A stretch of DNA of 64,000 nt, from the NCBI RefSeq assembly GCF_003583365.1, contig NZ_QXED01000001.1:558001-622000 (forward strand). The letters run 5' to 3'. The notes below the pieces were generated by a model. That model made no database searches. It was not told where the DNA came from and saw only the letters and a program-made list of their open reading frames with translations. This DNA is from Fibrisoma montanum. GTDB lineage: Bacteria; Bacteroidota; Bacteroidia; Cytophagales; Spirosomataceae. The translations under genes were made by a program, and so were the position numbers. This document shows, piece by piece, positions 27,560 through 36,367 of this stretch. Positions within the stretch are counted from its first letter, which is position 1; each line of letters begins with the position of its first letter.

Positions 27560-28018
27560 TTAGAAGAAGGCTCTCAGCTCAACTGGATCAATCCGGCGAA
27601 CGTCAAGAAAAACCTGATTGAGGTGATCAAAGTCGGCGTCGGTCGTAACTAACTGCAAGCCCAGCAGCGCGGCTGTTGAAGCGATCCACATGTCGTTCTT
27701 CCCCATGTTACGGGGTGTGTCAAACGGGTAGCTGGTGAAGTTGCGACTTTGGCGTTGAGAATAAGCCTGTATTTCGACGTAGCTGTTCACTAATGAATCG
27801 CTAACGTCGATAATGACGGCGTCGCTGATAATTGTATCGAATGTGGCGAGCTTTTTAAAGCTCCACCGATTGCGAAAAGCAATTGAACGAACTTCTGCAA
27901 TGGAGACGATTGATACATAAACTGTCTTTTGAGTAGTATTAACCACTTCTCTCAAAAGACGATGCTTCTCATCACGGGCTAAGAAGATTAGAATATTGGT
28001 GTCTAACAAAATGTTCAC
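27560..28018 (-). CDS. PIN-domain toxin (VapC-like)
   Basis: This putative RNase toxin of 152 residues has the PIN acidic quartet: Asp6 in LLDTNIL, Glu42 in SIAEVRS, Asp109 in GKNDMWIASTA and Asp127 or Asp129 in TTDADF. It overlaps the upstream small gene by four bases on the same strand, as in type II toxin-antitoxin operons. It lies convergent with the dehydrogenase, only one base from its stop, inside an otherwise co-directional catabolic locus, so it was probably acquired separately. Confidence 0.85.
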   Translation of the reverse strand: MNILLDTNILIFLARDEKHRLLREVVNTTQKTVYVSIVSIAEVRSIAFRNRWSFKKLATFDTIISDAVIIDVSDSLVNSYVEIQAYSQRQSRNFTSYPFDTPRNMGKNDMWIASTAALLGLQLVTTDADFDHLNQVFLDVRRIDPVELRAFF

Positions 28019-28245
28019 TTTTCTTCGCGTAATGTCTTAAGAGCCAATTCAAATTCTTCATCCGTTAGATGACTGCCTTCGGGTAGCTTCTCCAGCGACT
28101 CTGCCAATTTTTTTCCGGATTTGCCCATCTTATAAGCAAACGCGGACGTGCCACCAGCCGCCAGGACGTCCTCGACGGAGTAGGATTTAATGGGCTTGAA
28201 CTGATAGGGTTCGGTTGGGTCGGTCGCTTTCGATGTCTTTTCCAT
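28015..28245 (-). CDS. Putative antitoxin of the PIN toxin
   Basis: This is a 76-residue charged protein directly upstream of, and overlapping, the PIN gene. It has no recognised DNA-binding domain. The C-terminal half (GKKLAESLEKLPEGSHLTDE) is helical and acidic, as in many VapB-type antitoxins that wrap their toxin. The antitoxin role is inferred from position, size and overlap. Confidence 0.7.
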   Translation of the reverse strand: MEKTSKATDPTEPYQFKPIKSYSVEDVLAAGGTSAFAYKMGKSGKKLAESLEKLPEGSHLTDEEFELALKTLREEK

Positions 28246-28289
28246 AGTAAGGCTAATGCTTTTGGTAAATATACTAACAACTAAACGCC

Positions 28290-30449
28290 ATGCGTAGGGT
28301 TATCGTTCTGCTCGCTTTGCTTCTGGCTCTATCGACGTCAGTGTGCCTGAAAGCTCAGTCTTTCGAGCTGGTCGGTGCAGCCCGGCAGGCCACCATTGTA
28401 GTCTCGCAACAGGAGCCAGAATGCGTTCGGCTGGCCATTGAGGACTTCGTCGGCGATCTTCACCGTATAACCGGCAAAATTCTGAAGGTAACCAACCACC
28501 CGAAAGGGATTAAGGAAGGGTTAGTGCTGGTTGGAAGCCAGTCGGTGAAGGAGTCGCAGAAGTGGCTGCATACCTACCTGCCCGGCGCCGATACGCTCCG
28601 GGGACAGTGGGAGAGCTACCGGGTGCTGGCATCGGGTAAAAACCTGTATGTTGCAGGCAGCGACGAACGAGGGACGATGTTTGCCCTGTACGACTTCGCC
28701 GAAACGTACCTGGGTGTTGACCCGTTTCATTTCTGGACAGACCGACGCCCGAAGCAGCAACCAACCCTTAGCTGGCCGTCTGTTTCCATAGCGCAGAAAA
28801 GTCCGACGTTTCAGTACCGCGGCTGGTTTATCAACGACGAAGACCTGCTGACCGAATGGGTAAACAGCGGGGCCAAACGAAATATCGACTACCCGTATTA
28901 CGGTCAGGTGGTAGACCCGTCGGTGATGCGGCACGTAGTCGAAGCGTTGGTCCGGTCGCGGTGCAACCTGATCATTCCGGCCAGTTTTCTGGACATCCGC
29001 AATCCGGCCGAGGCCGCGCTGGTCAAAGAAGCCGCTCGTCGTGGTTTGTTCGTGTCCATGCACCATATTGAACCGCTGGGCGTGAGCGCATTTACGTACT
29101 TCAACTACTGGAAAGACAAAACAGGGGATAAACCACCCCTGTTCTCTTACTACAGCGAGCGGGCGAAAGTTGAAGAAGTCTGGCGGGTGTATGCCGGAGA
29201 GTGGGCAAAATACCCTAACGTGATCTGGCAGATCGGTTTGCGCGGCATCGGCGACCGGCCCATGTGGCTGGCCGATCCGGGTATTCCGCAGACCGACGCC
29301 GACCGTGGCCGGCTGATTTCCGAAGCGATGCGCACACAAATGGACATCATTCGCTCGGTAGACAAACGCCCCAGTCCACCCATCACCACAACGCTCTGGG
29401 CCGAAGGGTCGGTGTTGAATTCGCTGGGGCATTTGCAGATACCGAACGGCGTAACGCAGGTGTTTGCCGATAACAGCCCCGGCTGGCGATGGCAGTCAGA
29501 CTTTCGGGATACGAAGCACCGGCCGGAGTACGGCTATGGGATCTATTATCACCACCAGCTGTGGGGTTCCGGTCCTCATCTGGCACAGGGGATTCCACCG
29601 GCGCAGACGCAACGAGTCGTCAGTGAAGCGGTCGACAAAGGCTTCACGACCTACGCCATCATGAACGTGTCCAACATCCGGGAATTTGTACTGGGCACGG
29701 CCGCAACGGCACAGATGTGGTACGATTTCGCCGGTTTTAATGCCGATACGTTTCTGACCGACTGGTGTCGCGAACGCTTTGGTGCTTCAGCCGCAGCGGC
29801 CGAACGGGCCTACCGCGCGTACTTCGACTCGTTTGCCATCCACGACGGCCGTAAGGTCCCGTTCCTGCTCGACGGGCAAAGCCGCAGCATGGGGCTCAAC
29901 ATGCTCAATCAACTAAAAAAGCAGATCAGTCAGCCTGAACAGTACTACGCCGACCGGCGCAAAAAAGCCGTCGTGACGGCTGAATCGGAATGGGGACGAA
30001 CATCGCTGGGGGATATGCACCCACAGGAGGCAGATTCGGCGCGACTGGCCGAGAAGATCAACCTGCAATGGGCCGGTCTGCAACAGACCGGGCAGCTGAT
30101 TCAAAAAGCTGCGGTCTCTATGCAGCCGGAGCAACGTCAGTTTCTGGAGAGCAACCTGCTCAATCACCAGCAGTTCATGCTGAGCCTGACCGAGTGGCTG
30201 GCTAATCTACAACGCGCTAAACAGGCAGAAAACGCCGGCCGTTGGGACGATGCTACGTTTTATCTGCAACAAGCCAACGAAGCGCTGGCGTTGATTGATA
30301 CGGCCAAAGCTCAGGCCACGCAGGGCGAAAAGTGGCAGAACTGGTATCGGGGCGAAAAGAAGATGAACCTCAACGCGGTCAAATCCCAGACCATGGACGT
30401 ACTGAAACTGGCACAAACCCGGACGCCCGCCAGCGCAGCCGCTCGGTAG
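28290..30449 (+). CDS. GH115 alpha-glucuronidase-like hydrolase
   Basis: This secreted enzyme of 719 residues has a signal peptide (to about CLKAQ) and an N-terminal domain of the GH67/GH115 type (VVSQQEPECVRLAIEDFVGDL). A TIM-barrel region follows, containing SPTFQYRGWFINDEDLL, LGVSAFTYFNYWKDK and QVFADNSPGWRWQSDF, then a helical C-terminal part. GH115 enzymes remove alpha-1,2-linked glucuronic or 4-O-methylglucuronic acid from xylan or arabinogalactan. The usual C-terminal beta domain is not seen; the protein ends in helices and is shorter than typical members. It closes the locus on its far side. Confidence 0.82.
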   Translation: MRRVIVLLALLLALSTSVCLKAQSFELVGAARQATIVVSQQEPECVRLAIEDFVGDLHRITGKILKVTNHPKGIKEGLVLVGSQSVKESQKWLHTYLPGADTLRGQWESYRVLASGKNLYVAGSDERGTMFALYDFAETYLGVDPFHFWTDRRPKQQPTLSWPSVSIAQKSPTFQYRGWFINDEDLLTEWVNSGAKRNIDYPYYGQVVDPSVMRHVVEALVRSRCNLIIPASFLDIRNPAEAALVKEAARRGLFVSMHHIEPLGVSAFTYFNYWKDKTGDKPPLFSYYSERAKVEEVWRVYAGEWAKYPNVIWQIGLRGIGDRPMWLADPGIPQTDADRGRLISEAMRTQMDIIRSVDKRPSPPITTTLWAEGSVLNSLGHLQIPNGVTQVFADNSPGWRWQSDFRDTKHRPEYGYGIYYHHQLWGSGPHLAQGIPPAQTQRVVSEAVDKGFTTYAIMNVSNIREFVLGTAATAQMWYDFAGFNADTFLTDWCRERFGASAAAAERAYRAYFDSFAIHDGRKVPFLLDGQSRSMGLNMLNQLKKQISQPEQYYADRRKKAVVTAESEWGRTSLGDMHPQEADSARLAEKINLQWAGLQQTGQLIQKAAVSMQPEQRQFLESNLLNHQQFMLSLTEWLANLQRAKQAENAGRWDDATFYLQQANEALALIDTAKAQATQGEKWQNWYRGEKKMNLNAVKSQTMDVLKLAQTRTPASAAAR

Positions 30450-30470
30450 CGCCACGTTCCTGAACAACAA

Positions 30471-30507
30471 AAAACGCTGCCAGGATGCAATGCCCCAACA
30501 GCGTTTT
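30471..30507. terminator. Bidirectional terminator between convergent genes
   Basis: The arms AAAACGCTG (30471-30479) and CAGCGTTTT (30499-30507) pair exactly, with A and T runs outside. The hairpin lies between the convergent GH115 and TPR genes and can end both transcripts. Confidence 0.75.
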
Positions 30508-30537
30508 CGGTTCTGCTCAACTATGAAAAAAGCACGC

Positions 30538-32265
30538 TTATTGTTCTTCAGTATCGGCGGTTTCTGCCGTTGCAATTTTGGCCAGGTCTTTATTTTCGGG
30601 CAGTAACTCACGCCCGCGCCGGAGCCATTCATTGCGGGCATTTTCGTCCTTGGTTACCAGCTCGTTGTACGAAATCAGGTATTTGAACGCCAGCGCCAGA
30701 TCTTTTTTGTACCGGTTGCGGTCCTCTTCTTTGTCGGCAACCATGTTGATAAACTGCTCAAAATACGGCCGCGCTTTACCATTCCGAACGGCCTCTTCAG
30801 GAGCATACGCGTAATAGTTAGCCTTTGCCCGGTACAGCACCGTCGGGGCGTAGTCGGGCGATCCCTGCTGAGCGAGGGCCAGGGCTGAATCGGCCATGGC
30901 AAAACGTACCGTATCCCGAACAAGCCGACCGGCCGTATCACGCTGGAAACCGAGCGTGTAATTACTCATGCCGTAGCGGAACAAATCCTGGACATCGGAC
31001 TTAAAGCCATGTTTAGCCGCCGAATCGAGGGCAGCCACGGCCTCTACGTGTTTCTTGGTCCGGTAGTAGTACTTGGCAATTTCGCTGTACAGGTTCTCGG
31101 TCGTATCGCTGGGCGCTGCCTTTTCCAGGTAAGCGATCCCTACGGAGTCGCTTTGCGCTTTCAGCGAATCGTTCGCAAAACCTTCGCGCGCCAGATACGC
31201 CCGGCCGAGGTATTTATAATCATCGTACATCACCTTGTTTGGTGCCTTTTCGATGAACGTATTGAGATTCTCGATGGCCTTCTGCGGCTCCTTCAGCGAT
31301 GAATATGCCCACCCCTGAATCCGGTAAAGAATGGGATTCTGACCCAGCGATACCCGGTTGCTGTCAATCAGGTTAACCGCCCGCTGGAAGTCATTGGCCA
31401 GGAAATGGAACTGCGCCTGACGCAACAAGGCATCCTGCCGCACATCCCCGGCTACTTTCACGTACTGGTCCATGTAGTTGGCTGCTTCCTTATAGCGCTT
31501 TACCAGAAAGTAGAGTTCAGCCAACTGGTTATAAGCCGGAGCATAATTCGGATTGGCGTCGATAGCTTTCTTGTAGTTTTCGACGGCCAGGTTCAGGTTG
31601 CGGCCCTGCCAGTATATATCGCCAATTCGCTGATACACCCGCGACCGGTCCATACCCTGCTCAATGGCATTTTCATACCGCGTAACGGCCGTACCGGCTT
31701 CGCGATTTAGATAATAAGCGTCGCCCAGCGCCAGTTGAATGTCGGCTTTGATGCCCTCGTTTTTCTTGGCACGTTCGGTTGCGCGGTTCAGATAATCAAT
31801 GGCTTTGGCCGAATTAACGGCTTTCGGGTACCGGGGCTTGATCGAACCACTATCAGGGGTCAGGTAGCCGGTGTAAGCTTCGCCAATCCGGAACAGGATG
31901 TCGGGGTTTTTACCCTTACTTTTTTTGACCACCTCTTCCAGCCGGGCATCAGCCGACGCCGGGTTCTGCACCAGGTACGTAATGGCAACGCCCGCTTCAT
32001 TTAACGGTACTCGTTTTTCGTCGGTCGCAATCCCTTTTTCAAACCAGATTCGGGCCGAATCGGGCTGGCCAGCGCGGAGGTACCCGTAGCCGGCATTAAA
32101 ATAGGTTTGCATCGACGGGTTTTGCTGTGCATTTTGACGCAAGAGCTGTTTAGCTTCATCGAAACGGCCCGAGTTCATTAGTGTGTTGGCATCGGGAGCG
32201 GGCGCTTGAGCCAGCACCGAACCCGAAAAGGCCGTAGCTGCCCAAAAAATTAGTTGCTTTTTCAT
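30538..32265 (-). CDS. Exported tetratricopeptide-repeat protein
   Basis: This is a periplasmic or surface scaffold protein of 575 residues. A signal peptide (MKKQLIFWAATAFSGSVLAQ) is followed by at least eight TPR-like helix pairs, for example LNLAVENYKKAIDANPNYAPAYNQLAELY (quoted here only as a family pattern around residues 215-245) and PQKAIENLNTFIEKAPN. The tail is acidic (ATAETADTEEQ). No enzymatic domain is seen. Its promoter carries one of the five CTAAG-type triple repeats (32354-32380), linking it to several unknown envelope proteins in this region. Confidence 0.85.
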   Translation of the reverse strand: MKKQLIFWAATAFSGSVLAQAPAPDANTLMNSGRFDEAKQLLRQNAQQNPSMQTYFNAGYGYLRAGQPDSARIWFEKGIATDEKRVPLNEAGVAITYLVQNPASADARLEEVVKKSKGKNPDILFRIGEAYTGYLTPDSGSIKPRYPKAVNSAKAIDYLNRATERAKKNEGIKADIQLALGDAYYLNREAGTAVTRYENAIEQGMDRSRVYQRIGDIYWQGRNLNLAVENYKKAIDANPNYAPAYNQLAELYFLVKRYKEAANYMDQYVKVAGDVRQDALLRQAQFHFLANDFQRAVNLIDSNRVSLGQNPILYRIQGWAYSSLKEPQKAIENLNTFIEKAPNKVMYDDYKYLGRAYLAREGFANDSLKAQSDSVGIAYLEKAAPSDTTENLYSEIAKYYYRTKKHVEAVAALDSAAKHGFKSDVQDLFRYGMSNYTLGFQRDTAGRLVRDTVRFAMADSALALAQQGSPDYAPTVLYRAKANYYAYAPEEAVRNGKARPYFEQFINMVADKEEDRNRYKKDLALAFKYLISYNELVTKDENARNEWLRRGRELLPENKDLAKIATAETADTEEQ

Positions 32266-32639
32266 GTTGTCAAAGGTCTGTTGATGTACTCTCTTTACTA
32301 TATAATATCTTCTGGAGTACTATAGCAAATAGCATATCAAACCTAAATATGGCCTTAACCTAAGATTAGAATTAGCTTAGAAAGTCAAGAATCAGCTTAA
32401 ATGGCTACTTAATACCGTTTGGAACGGCTTTCTACGTATCAGCCTCTCTCTGAAGACGGTCGGCCCTTGCTGGAGTGGAGTCAAAACGTAACACCCGGTT
32501 AAAACGACCGGCCTGGTTTTGGCTACCAGATGGCACCTGTCCGGAATGCCGGGCGGCTTTCCCCACGCGGGAAACGCCCTAAACCGCTTTGACCGGATTT
32601 CAGATTATGACGAGTACTGCAAAGCCGGAAACGACCGTA
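32266..32639. other. Intergenic region upstream of the TPR gene
   Basis: These 374 bases hold the TPR-gene promoter with site A (32326-32380). The rest, toward the end of the AI-2E family gene, shows no gene and no clear terminator. Confidence 0.5.
32326..32380 (-). promoter_or_regulatory. CTAAG-repeat promoter, site A (TPR gene)
   Basis: Read on the minus strand, CTAAG (32380-32376), CTAAT (32369-32365) and TTAAG (32358-32354) are spaced by exactly six bases. After 24 bases comes TTTG (32329-32326), a Bacteroidota -7 core. The start codon of the TPR gene is 60 bases further. The 11-bp period on one DNA face is typical of OmpR/PhoB-family sites. Confidence 0.7.
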
Positions 32640-33689
32640 TTACGAACGCGGTTTGGCTTCCAGCCGGTCTTTTATATACAGTTCCTGCACGATGACCAGC
32701 AGCACGGCAATGAGCGGAGACGCGAACAAGATGCCGGCCAACCCAACCAGAATCCCCAGCAGCACCTGTCCGAATAGCAGCAAAGCGGGCGGTACGGACA
32801 CAAATTGCTTGTCGAGCAGGGGCGTCAGGATATACCCCTCCAGCGACTGAATGCCCATGTACAGAATGAAGACGTAGAGTGCCTGATTGGCACCCTGCGA
32901 GAAGGCAATCAGCAGGGCTGGCGCCAGGGCCAGATACGGGCCCAAGTTTGGAATAAAATTGAGGATACCGGCAATGATGCCCAATACGACAGCGAACGGA
33001 ATGCCCAGCAGCGCCAGGCCGGCAGCGGTTGTTACGCCTACAACGACCATCGTGATGCTGCGGCTGATAAACCAGTTCTTGAGCGTATCGTAGCACTGAT
33101 CCATCACCCCGAGCAGCCGGTCGCGGTACGACGGCGCAAACAACCGCACGAACCCCTTGCGATAGCTGCCGGGACTCGACGCCAGGTATAAACCGGTAAT
33201 GACCACAATCAGAATGTTGACCAGCCCGTTGAGCGTACTCGACACTACGCCCGTTGCCCGCGACAGGATACCTTGCCCCCCACCCGACCCCGACAGGAGT
33301 TTACCGGGATCTTTGGGAATGCCCTGCAGCACCCGCCGGCCAAGCTGTGATTGCTGCAGTGATGTTTTAAGCTGGTTGATGGATTGCGGCAGCGATTCGG
33401 CCAGCTGATCGGCCTGCCGGCTTACAGCCGGTGCCATCAGCAGTATCCCGCCCGCGATCAATAGCACCAGCCCCAGCACCACCACGCCCACCGATAGGTT
33501 ATAGGACAGCGGTGTTCTGCTGCTGACCCAGTGGCTGAGCGCACTGATCACGACGGCAAACAAAATTCCGCCGAATACCAGAAAGAAGAAGTTGGCAGCG
33601 TAGCCGATCAGCAGAAACAGAACGACCAGCATCAGACTTACGAAAGCGGCTGTTGCCACCCGGCGAGCAAACGAGCGATTAGTTTCCAT
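32640..33689 (-). CDS. AI-2E/PerM-family transporter, copy 1
   Basis: This inner-membrane protein of 349 residues has about eight predicted helices and a soluble stretch near residues 90-150 (LAESLPQSINQLKTSLQQSQ). The family signature is visible in GIPFAVVLGIIAGILNFIPN and LAPALLIAFSQGANQALYVF. Members export autoinducer-2 or act as Na+-linked efflux proteins; the substrate here is unknown. It is the last gene of a minus-strand run (small ORF, single-TM protein, MscS, DUF421, this gene). A second copy lies at 39580. Confidence 0.88.
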   Translation of the reverse strand: METNRSFARRVATAAFVSLMLVVLFLLIGYAANFFFLVFGGILFAVVISALSHWVSSRTPLSYNLSVGVVVLGLVLLIAGGILLMAPAVSRQADQLAESLPQSINQLKTSLQQSQLGRRVLQGIPKDPGKLLSGSGGGQGILSRATGVVSSTLNGLVNILIVVITGLYLASSPGSYRKGFVRLFAPSYRDRLLGVMDQCYDTLKNWFISRSITMVVVGVTTAAGLALLGIPFAVVLGIIAGILNFIPNLGPYLALAPALLIAFSQGANQALYVFILYMGIQSLEGYILTPLLDKQFVSVPPALLLFGQVLLGILVGLAGILFASPLIAVLLVIVQELYIKDRLEAKPRS

Positions 33690-33732
33690 GCAGTAAGAAT
33701 CTCTTGCTCAGACCCCAGGGTCTGGAGCCGGT

Positions 33733-34269
33733 TCAGCGTTGAACGTTGGTCAGACTGGTCGGTTCGGTGTTGGTTTTGCCCTGGATAACGGTAAACGACC
33801 CGTCGGTTTCCAGCACAACAGCCGCTACGTCGTCGGGATTGGCTACACCCGACGAGCGGAGCGCCGACAGGATTTCGTCCTCCGTAACGCGCTCCCGTCG
33901 CATATTTTCCCGCAAATACTGCCCCTGATGAAACAACAGCGCCGGTTCACTTTTAATCAGCTGCTTAAACCCCGGCGATCGTACCGACAGCCACGCAACG
34001 ACGTATTGGAGGGCGATCAGCAGGGCCAGCGCCGTGAGGCCATCCGCTACGCCGGTCTGGCGGGACACGATGATCGTCGACAGGGTTGAACCGAGGGCTA
34101 CGGTCACGACCAGGTCAAAAGCGTTCATTTTCGAAAGGGTGCGTTTGCCTGAAATTCGCAACGACAGCAGTAGTCCGGCATACGCCAGCACACCCACTAC
34201 CAGTATACGGATGATGCTGTTCCAGCCTTTAAACAGCCAGTCGCTGAGGGTTGCCAGTTCGTCTGCCAT
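33733..34269 (-). CDS. DUF421 (YetF-like) membrane protein
   Basis: This protein of 178 residues has three N-terminal helices (ILVVGVLAYAGLLLSLRISG is typical: a conserved GKRT follows) and the cytoplasmic DUF421 domain with LIKSEPALLFHQGQYLRENM and VTEDEILSALRSSGVANPDD. The role of the family is poorly known; Bacillus relatives are tied to spore or envelope stability. It starts two bases after the MscS gene stops, so the two are co-transcribed. Confidence 0.88.
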   Translation of the reverse strand: MADELATLSDWLFKGWNSIIRILVVGVLAYAGLLLSLRISGKRTLSKMNAFDLVVTVALGSTLSTIIVSRQTGVADGLTALALLIALQYVVAWLSVRSPGFKQLIKSEPALLFHQGQYLRENMRRERVTEDEILSALRSSGVANPDDVAAVVLETDGSFTVIQGKTNTEPTSLTNVQR

Positions 34270-34271
34270 AC

Positions 34272-35246
34272 TTAATGCTGTCCGTTAAAGGTTGTACCTG
34301 GTTTTCGGTTTACTATCGGCGGTCGCGATAAAATAGCAGGTCCGTCGGGTTGCTGTTCCAGCAGTACGACCGAATGCGGATACGGCATGTCGATGCCTGC
34401 TTCGTCGAGCGCCAGTTTGATGCCCGTCACGACCTGATCGCTAACTTTCAGGACGTTGGCCTGCAGGGATTCAGCCCAGAAATACACCGTCAGATTAACC
34501 GACGATCCGGCCAGTTCGGATACGTATACCCACGGAGCCGGGTCCTTCAATACACCCGGGATCCGGTCCAGCACCCCGTGGATAACACGCCGGGCCTCTT
34601 CAATTGAATCCGGATAACCGATGCCAACCACGAATTTCATCCGGCGTTGTTTGTAGGCCGTCCGGACCAGCACGGAACTGGTATACACGTCGCCGTTAGG
34701 CAGGATGGCCCGTTCGCCATCGTAGGTTTTGAGCCGTGTCGACCGCATGTTGATTTCCTCAACGGTGCCTTCAAAGTCTTTGACCCGAATCTGGTCGCCC
34801 ACCAGAAACGGACGACGCCAGAGAATCAGAAGTCCCGCGAAGAAGTTCTGCAGGATGTCCTTGAACGCAAAGCCAATGGCTACCGACGTAATACCGAGTC
34901 CGGCAATGATATCGCCCGGTTTGAACGAAGGGAAAATAACGACGCAGGCCGCCAGAAACCCGAGAATGGTTATGAGCGTGCTGACGATGCGGCTGATCAG
35001 ATTCGCCAGCATATCGTCGATGGCGTGGCTGCGAACCGCTACCTTATTGATTATTTTTTTAATCAGTTTGCCCAGCAGCCAGAACAGCGCGAACACCAGC
35101 ACCCCTACCAGGAGATAAGGCAGGCGTTCGGCAAACCCCTTTGCAAAACCGCGTACTGTCCGCCAGAACAAGGTAACGCCGTCGTTAAGCGTAAACGGCG
35201 GCTCACTGACCCGGTCCGGCTGAAGCATTAAACAGATTAGATGCAT
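34272..35246 (-). CDS. MscS-family mechanosensitive channel
   Basis: This small-conductance mechanosensitive channel of 324 residues opens under membrane tension to release osmolytes. It has three to four N-terminal helices, the pore helix region GDIIAGLGITSVAIGFAFKD with its Gly/Ala pattern, the beta domain GDQIRVKDFEGTVEEINMRS and ILPNGDVYTSSVLV, and the alpha/beta C-terminal domain. A second Met (residue 7) could be the true start. It sits in a minus-strand operon with DUF421 and an AI-2E family gene. Confidence 0.92.
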   Translation of the reverse strand: MHLICLMLQPDRVSEPPFTLNDGVTLFWRTVRGFAKGFAERLPYLLVGVLVFALFWLLGKLIKKIINKVAVRSHAIDDMLANLISRIVSTLITILGFLAACVVIFPSFKPGDIIAGLGITSVAIGFAFKDILQNFFAGLLILWRRPFLVGDQIRVKDFEGTVEEINMRSTRLKTYDGERAILPNGDVYTSSVLVRTAYKQRRMKFVVGIGYPDSIEEARRVIHGVLDRIPGVLKDPAPWVYVSELAGSSVNLTVYFWAESLQANVLKVSDQVVTGIKLALDEAGIDMPYPHSVVLLEQQPDGPAILSRPPIVNRKPGTTFNGQH

Positions 35247-35276
35247 ACAGATAACGTTGAGTAAATCAGTCCGGCC

Positions 35277-35849
35277 TTACGGTGTTTCTACCGAATTGGG
35301 CAGCACGGGCGTAGGTTTGTAAAACATAACCAGCGTACCGAGCCGCTGGTTTGGGCCAGTAACCGGTGCCGACAGCTCGTAGGGAATTTTGTTATTAAAA
35401 TACACGTCCTGCTGGTTAAGCAGATAAGCCGGAAAGCGACTGGCAAACTTGATCCCCTGGTTTTTCTTGTTGGTCGAAATGGTCACTTTACCCGTTTGGT
35501 CTACCAGCAGCACCTCCCGCACCCCTTCGTTGCGGACGAGGGTGTTGAAGTACTCGTTAATTTCGCCGGGTTTATTCTGGAGCATGGCGTTCCGAACCGC
35601 CCAGACGAACGTTTTCATGGCAAATGTTAACTGTTGGCGGTCGTTCACAATCTGGTTCTGCCACGCCGTTGACAACAACGTAGTGCGTTCGTTTTCAAGT
35701 TGCTTCGTAAGCTGCCAGTTTCGGTAGAACAGGTAACCGATGCCAACCACCAGCAGAATGATTACGCCGTAGAGGACCACAATCGGGTTCAGGCCCAGCC
35801 GGGTCTTTGGCGTCTTTTTCTTCGATTCAATGTGCTGATCTGTAGTCAT
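35277..35849 (-). CDS. Single-pass membrane protein with extracytoplasmic sensor-like domain
   Basis: This protein has 190 residues: a basic N-terminal tail (ESKKKTPKTRLGL), one membrane helix (IVVLYGVIILLVVGIGYLFY), a short coiled coil (NWQLTKQLENERTTLL) and an outer domain containing VREVLLVDQTGKVTISTNKK, which resembles the PAS/Cache-like domains of sensor kinases. No output domain follows, so it may be a stand-alone sensor or accessory protein. No named family is recognised. It lies in a likely operon with MscS, downstream of site B. Confidence 0.7.
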   Translation of the reverse strand: MTTDQHIESKKKTPKTRLGLNPIVVLYGVIILLVVGIGYLFYRNWQLTKQLENERTTLLSTAWQNQIVNDRQQLTFAMKTFVWAVRNAMLQNKPGEINEYFNTLVRNEGVREVLLVDQTGKVTISTNKKNQGIKFASRFPAYLLNQQDVYFNNKIPYELSAPVTGPNQRLGTLVMFYKPTPVLPNSVETP

Positions 35850-35949
35850 TGTTGTGCGTGTTTACGTTGAAAAATGAGTCGGGCAGCGGCTCTCTGCGCG
35901 TAACGGGCAGCGCAGCCGGCCCCGGTTGTCTATAAGCGCGATCCGTGCC

Positions 35950-36132
35950 CTAAAAGGCTCTGTATGTTCCCGATTTAAGTACAGTACGGTCGTCCGGTAA
36001 GCCGCCCGGTTCGCTTAGACAGACACCCCTCAGGGCGGGCTGGTGGGTAGCTTCTGCAACCAGACTACGGACGCGGCTCCGTACAATTCGTAGTCGGGCT
36101 TTCAGGATGGTTGCTTCCTGGGGTCTACTCAT
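35950..36132 (-). CDS. Small basic protein, likely expressed from site B
   Basis: This open frame of 60 codons starts at an ATG preceded by a purine-rich GGAGGAGG-type ribosome site, unusual here. The product is basic (LKARLRIVRSRVRSLVAEA) and has no recognised family. It is supported by context: its start lies 23 bases after the -7-like core of promoter site B and 52 bases after the TTAAG half-site, the same geometry as at the four other sites. It could instead be part of the 5' leader of the downstream membrane-protein operon. Confidence 0.45.
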   Translation of the reverse strand: MSRPQEATILKARLRIVRSRVRSLVAEATHQPALRGVCLSEPGGLPDDRTVLKSGTYRAF

Positions 36133-36155
36133 GCCCTGCCTCCTCCGTGATTATG

Positions 36156-36211
36156 CTAATGAACCCTGCTCTGCTTAGCCGAAGCTTAACAACGGATTAG
36201 AATTCGCTTAG
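36156..36211 (-). promoter_or_regulatory. CTAAG-repeat promoter, site B
   Basis: On the minus strand, CTAAG (36211-36207), CTAAT (36200-36196), TTAAG (36189-36185) and a fourth CTAAG (36178-36174) follow at exact 11-bp steps. After 25 bases from TTAAG comes TTAG (36159-36156), a weak -7 core. It faces the 60-codon gene and the membrane-protein/MscS/DUF421/AI-2E run. Confidence 0.65.
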
Positions 36212-36367
36212 AGCGTTGCTGACCGCTTCGCCCTGATCCGGACTTACTTTCTTTAAGTCAGCGGTTTATGATGGACCAGGGTCACGCAAAACCAAACCTG
36301 TGCCTGAATATGCGGGCGTATGGGGTTGCTGCGCCTTTCAGAGGTTTGGGCGGACGTACTCACTTTT

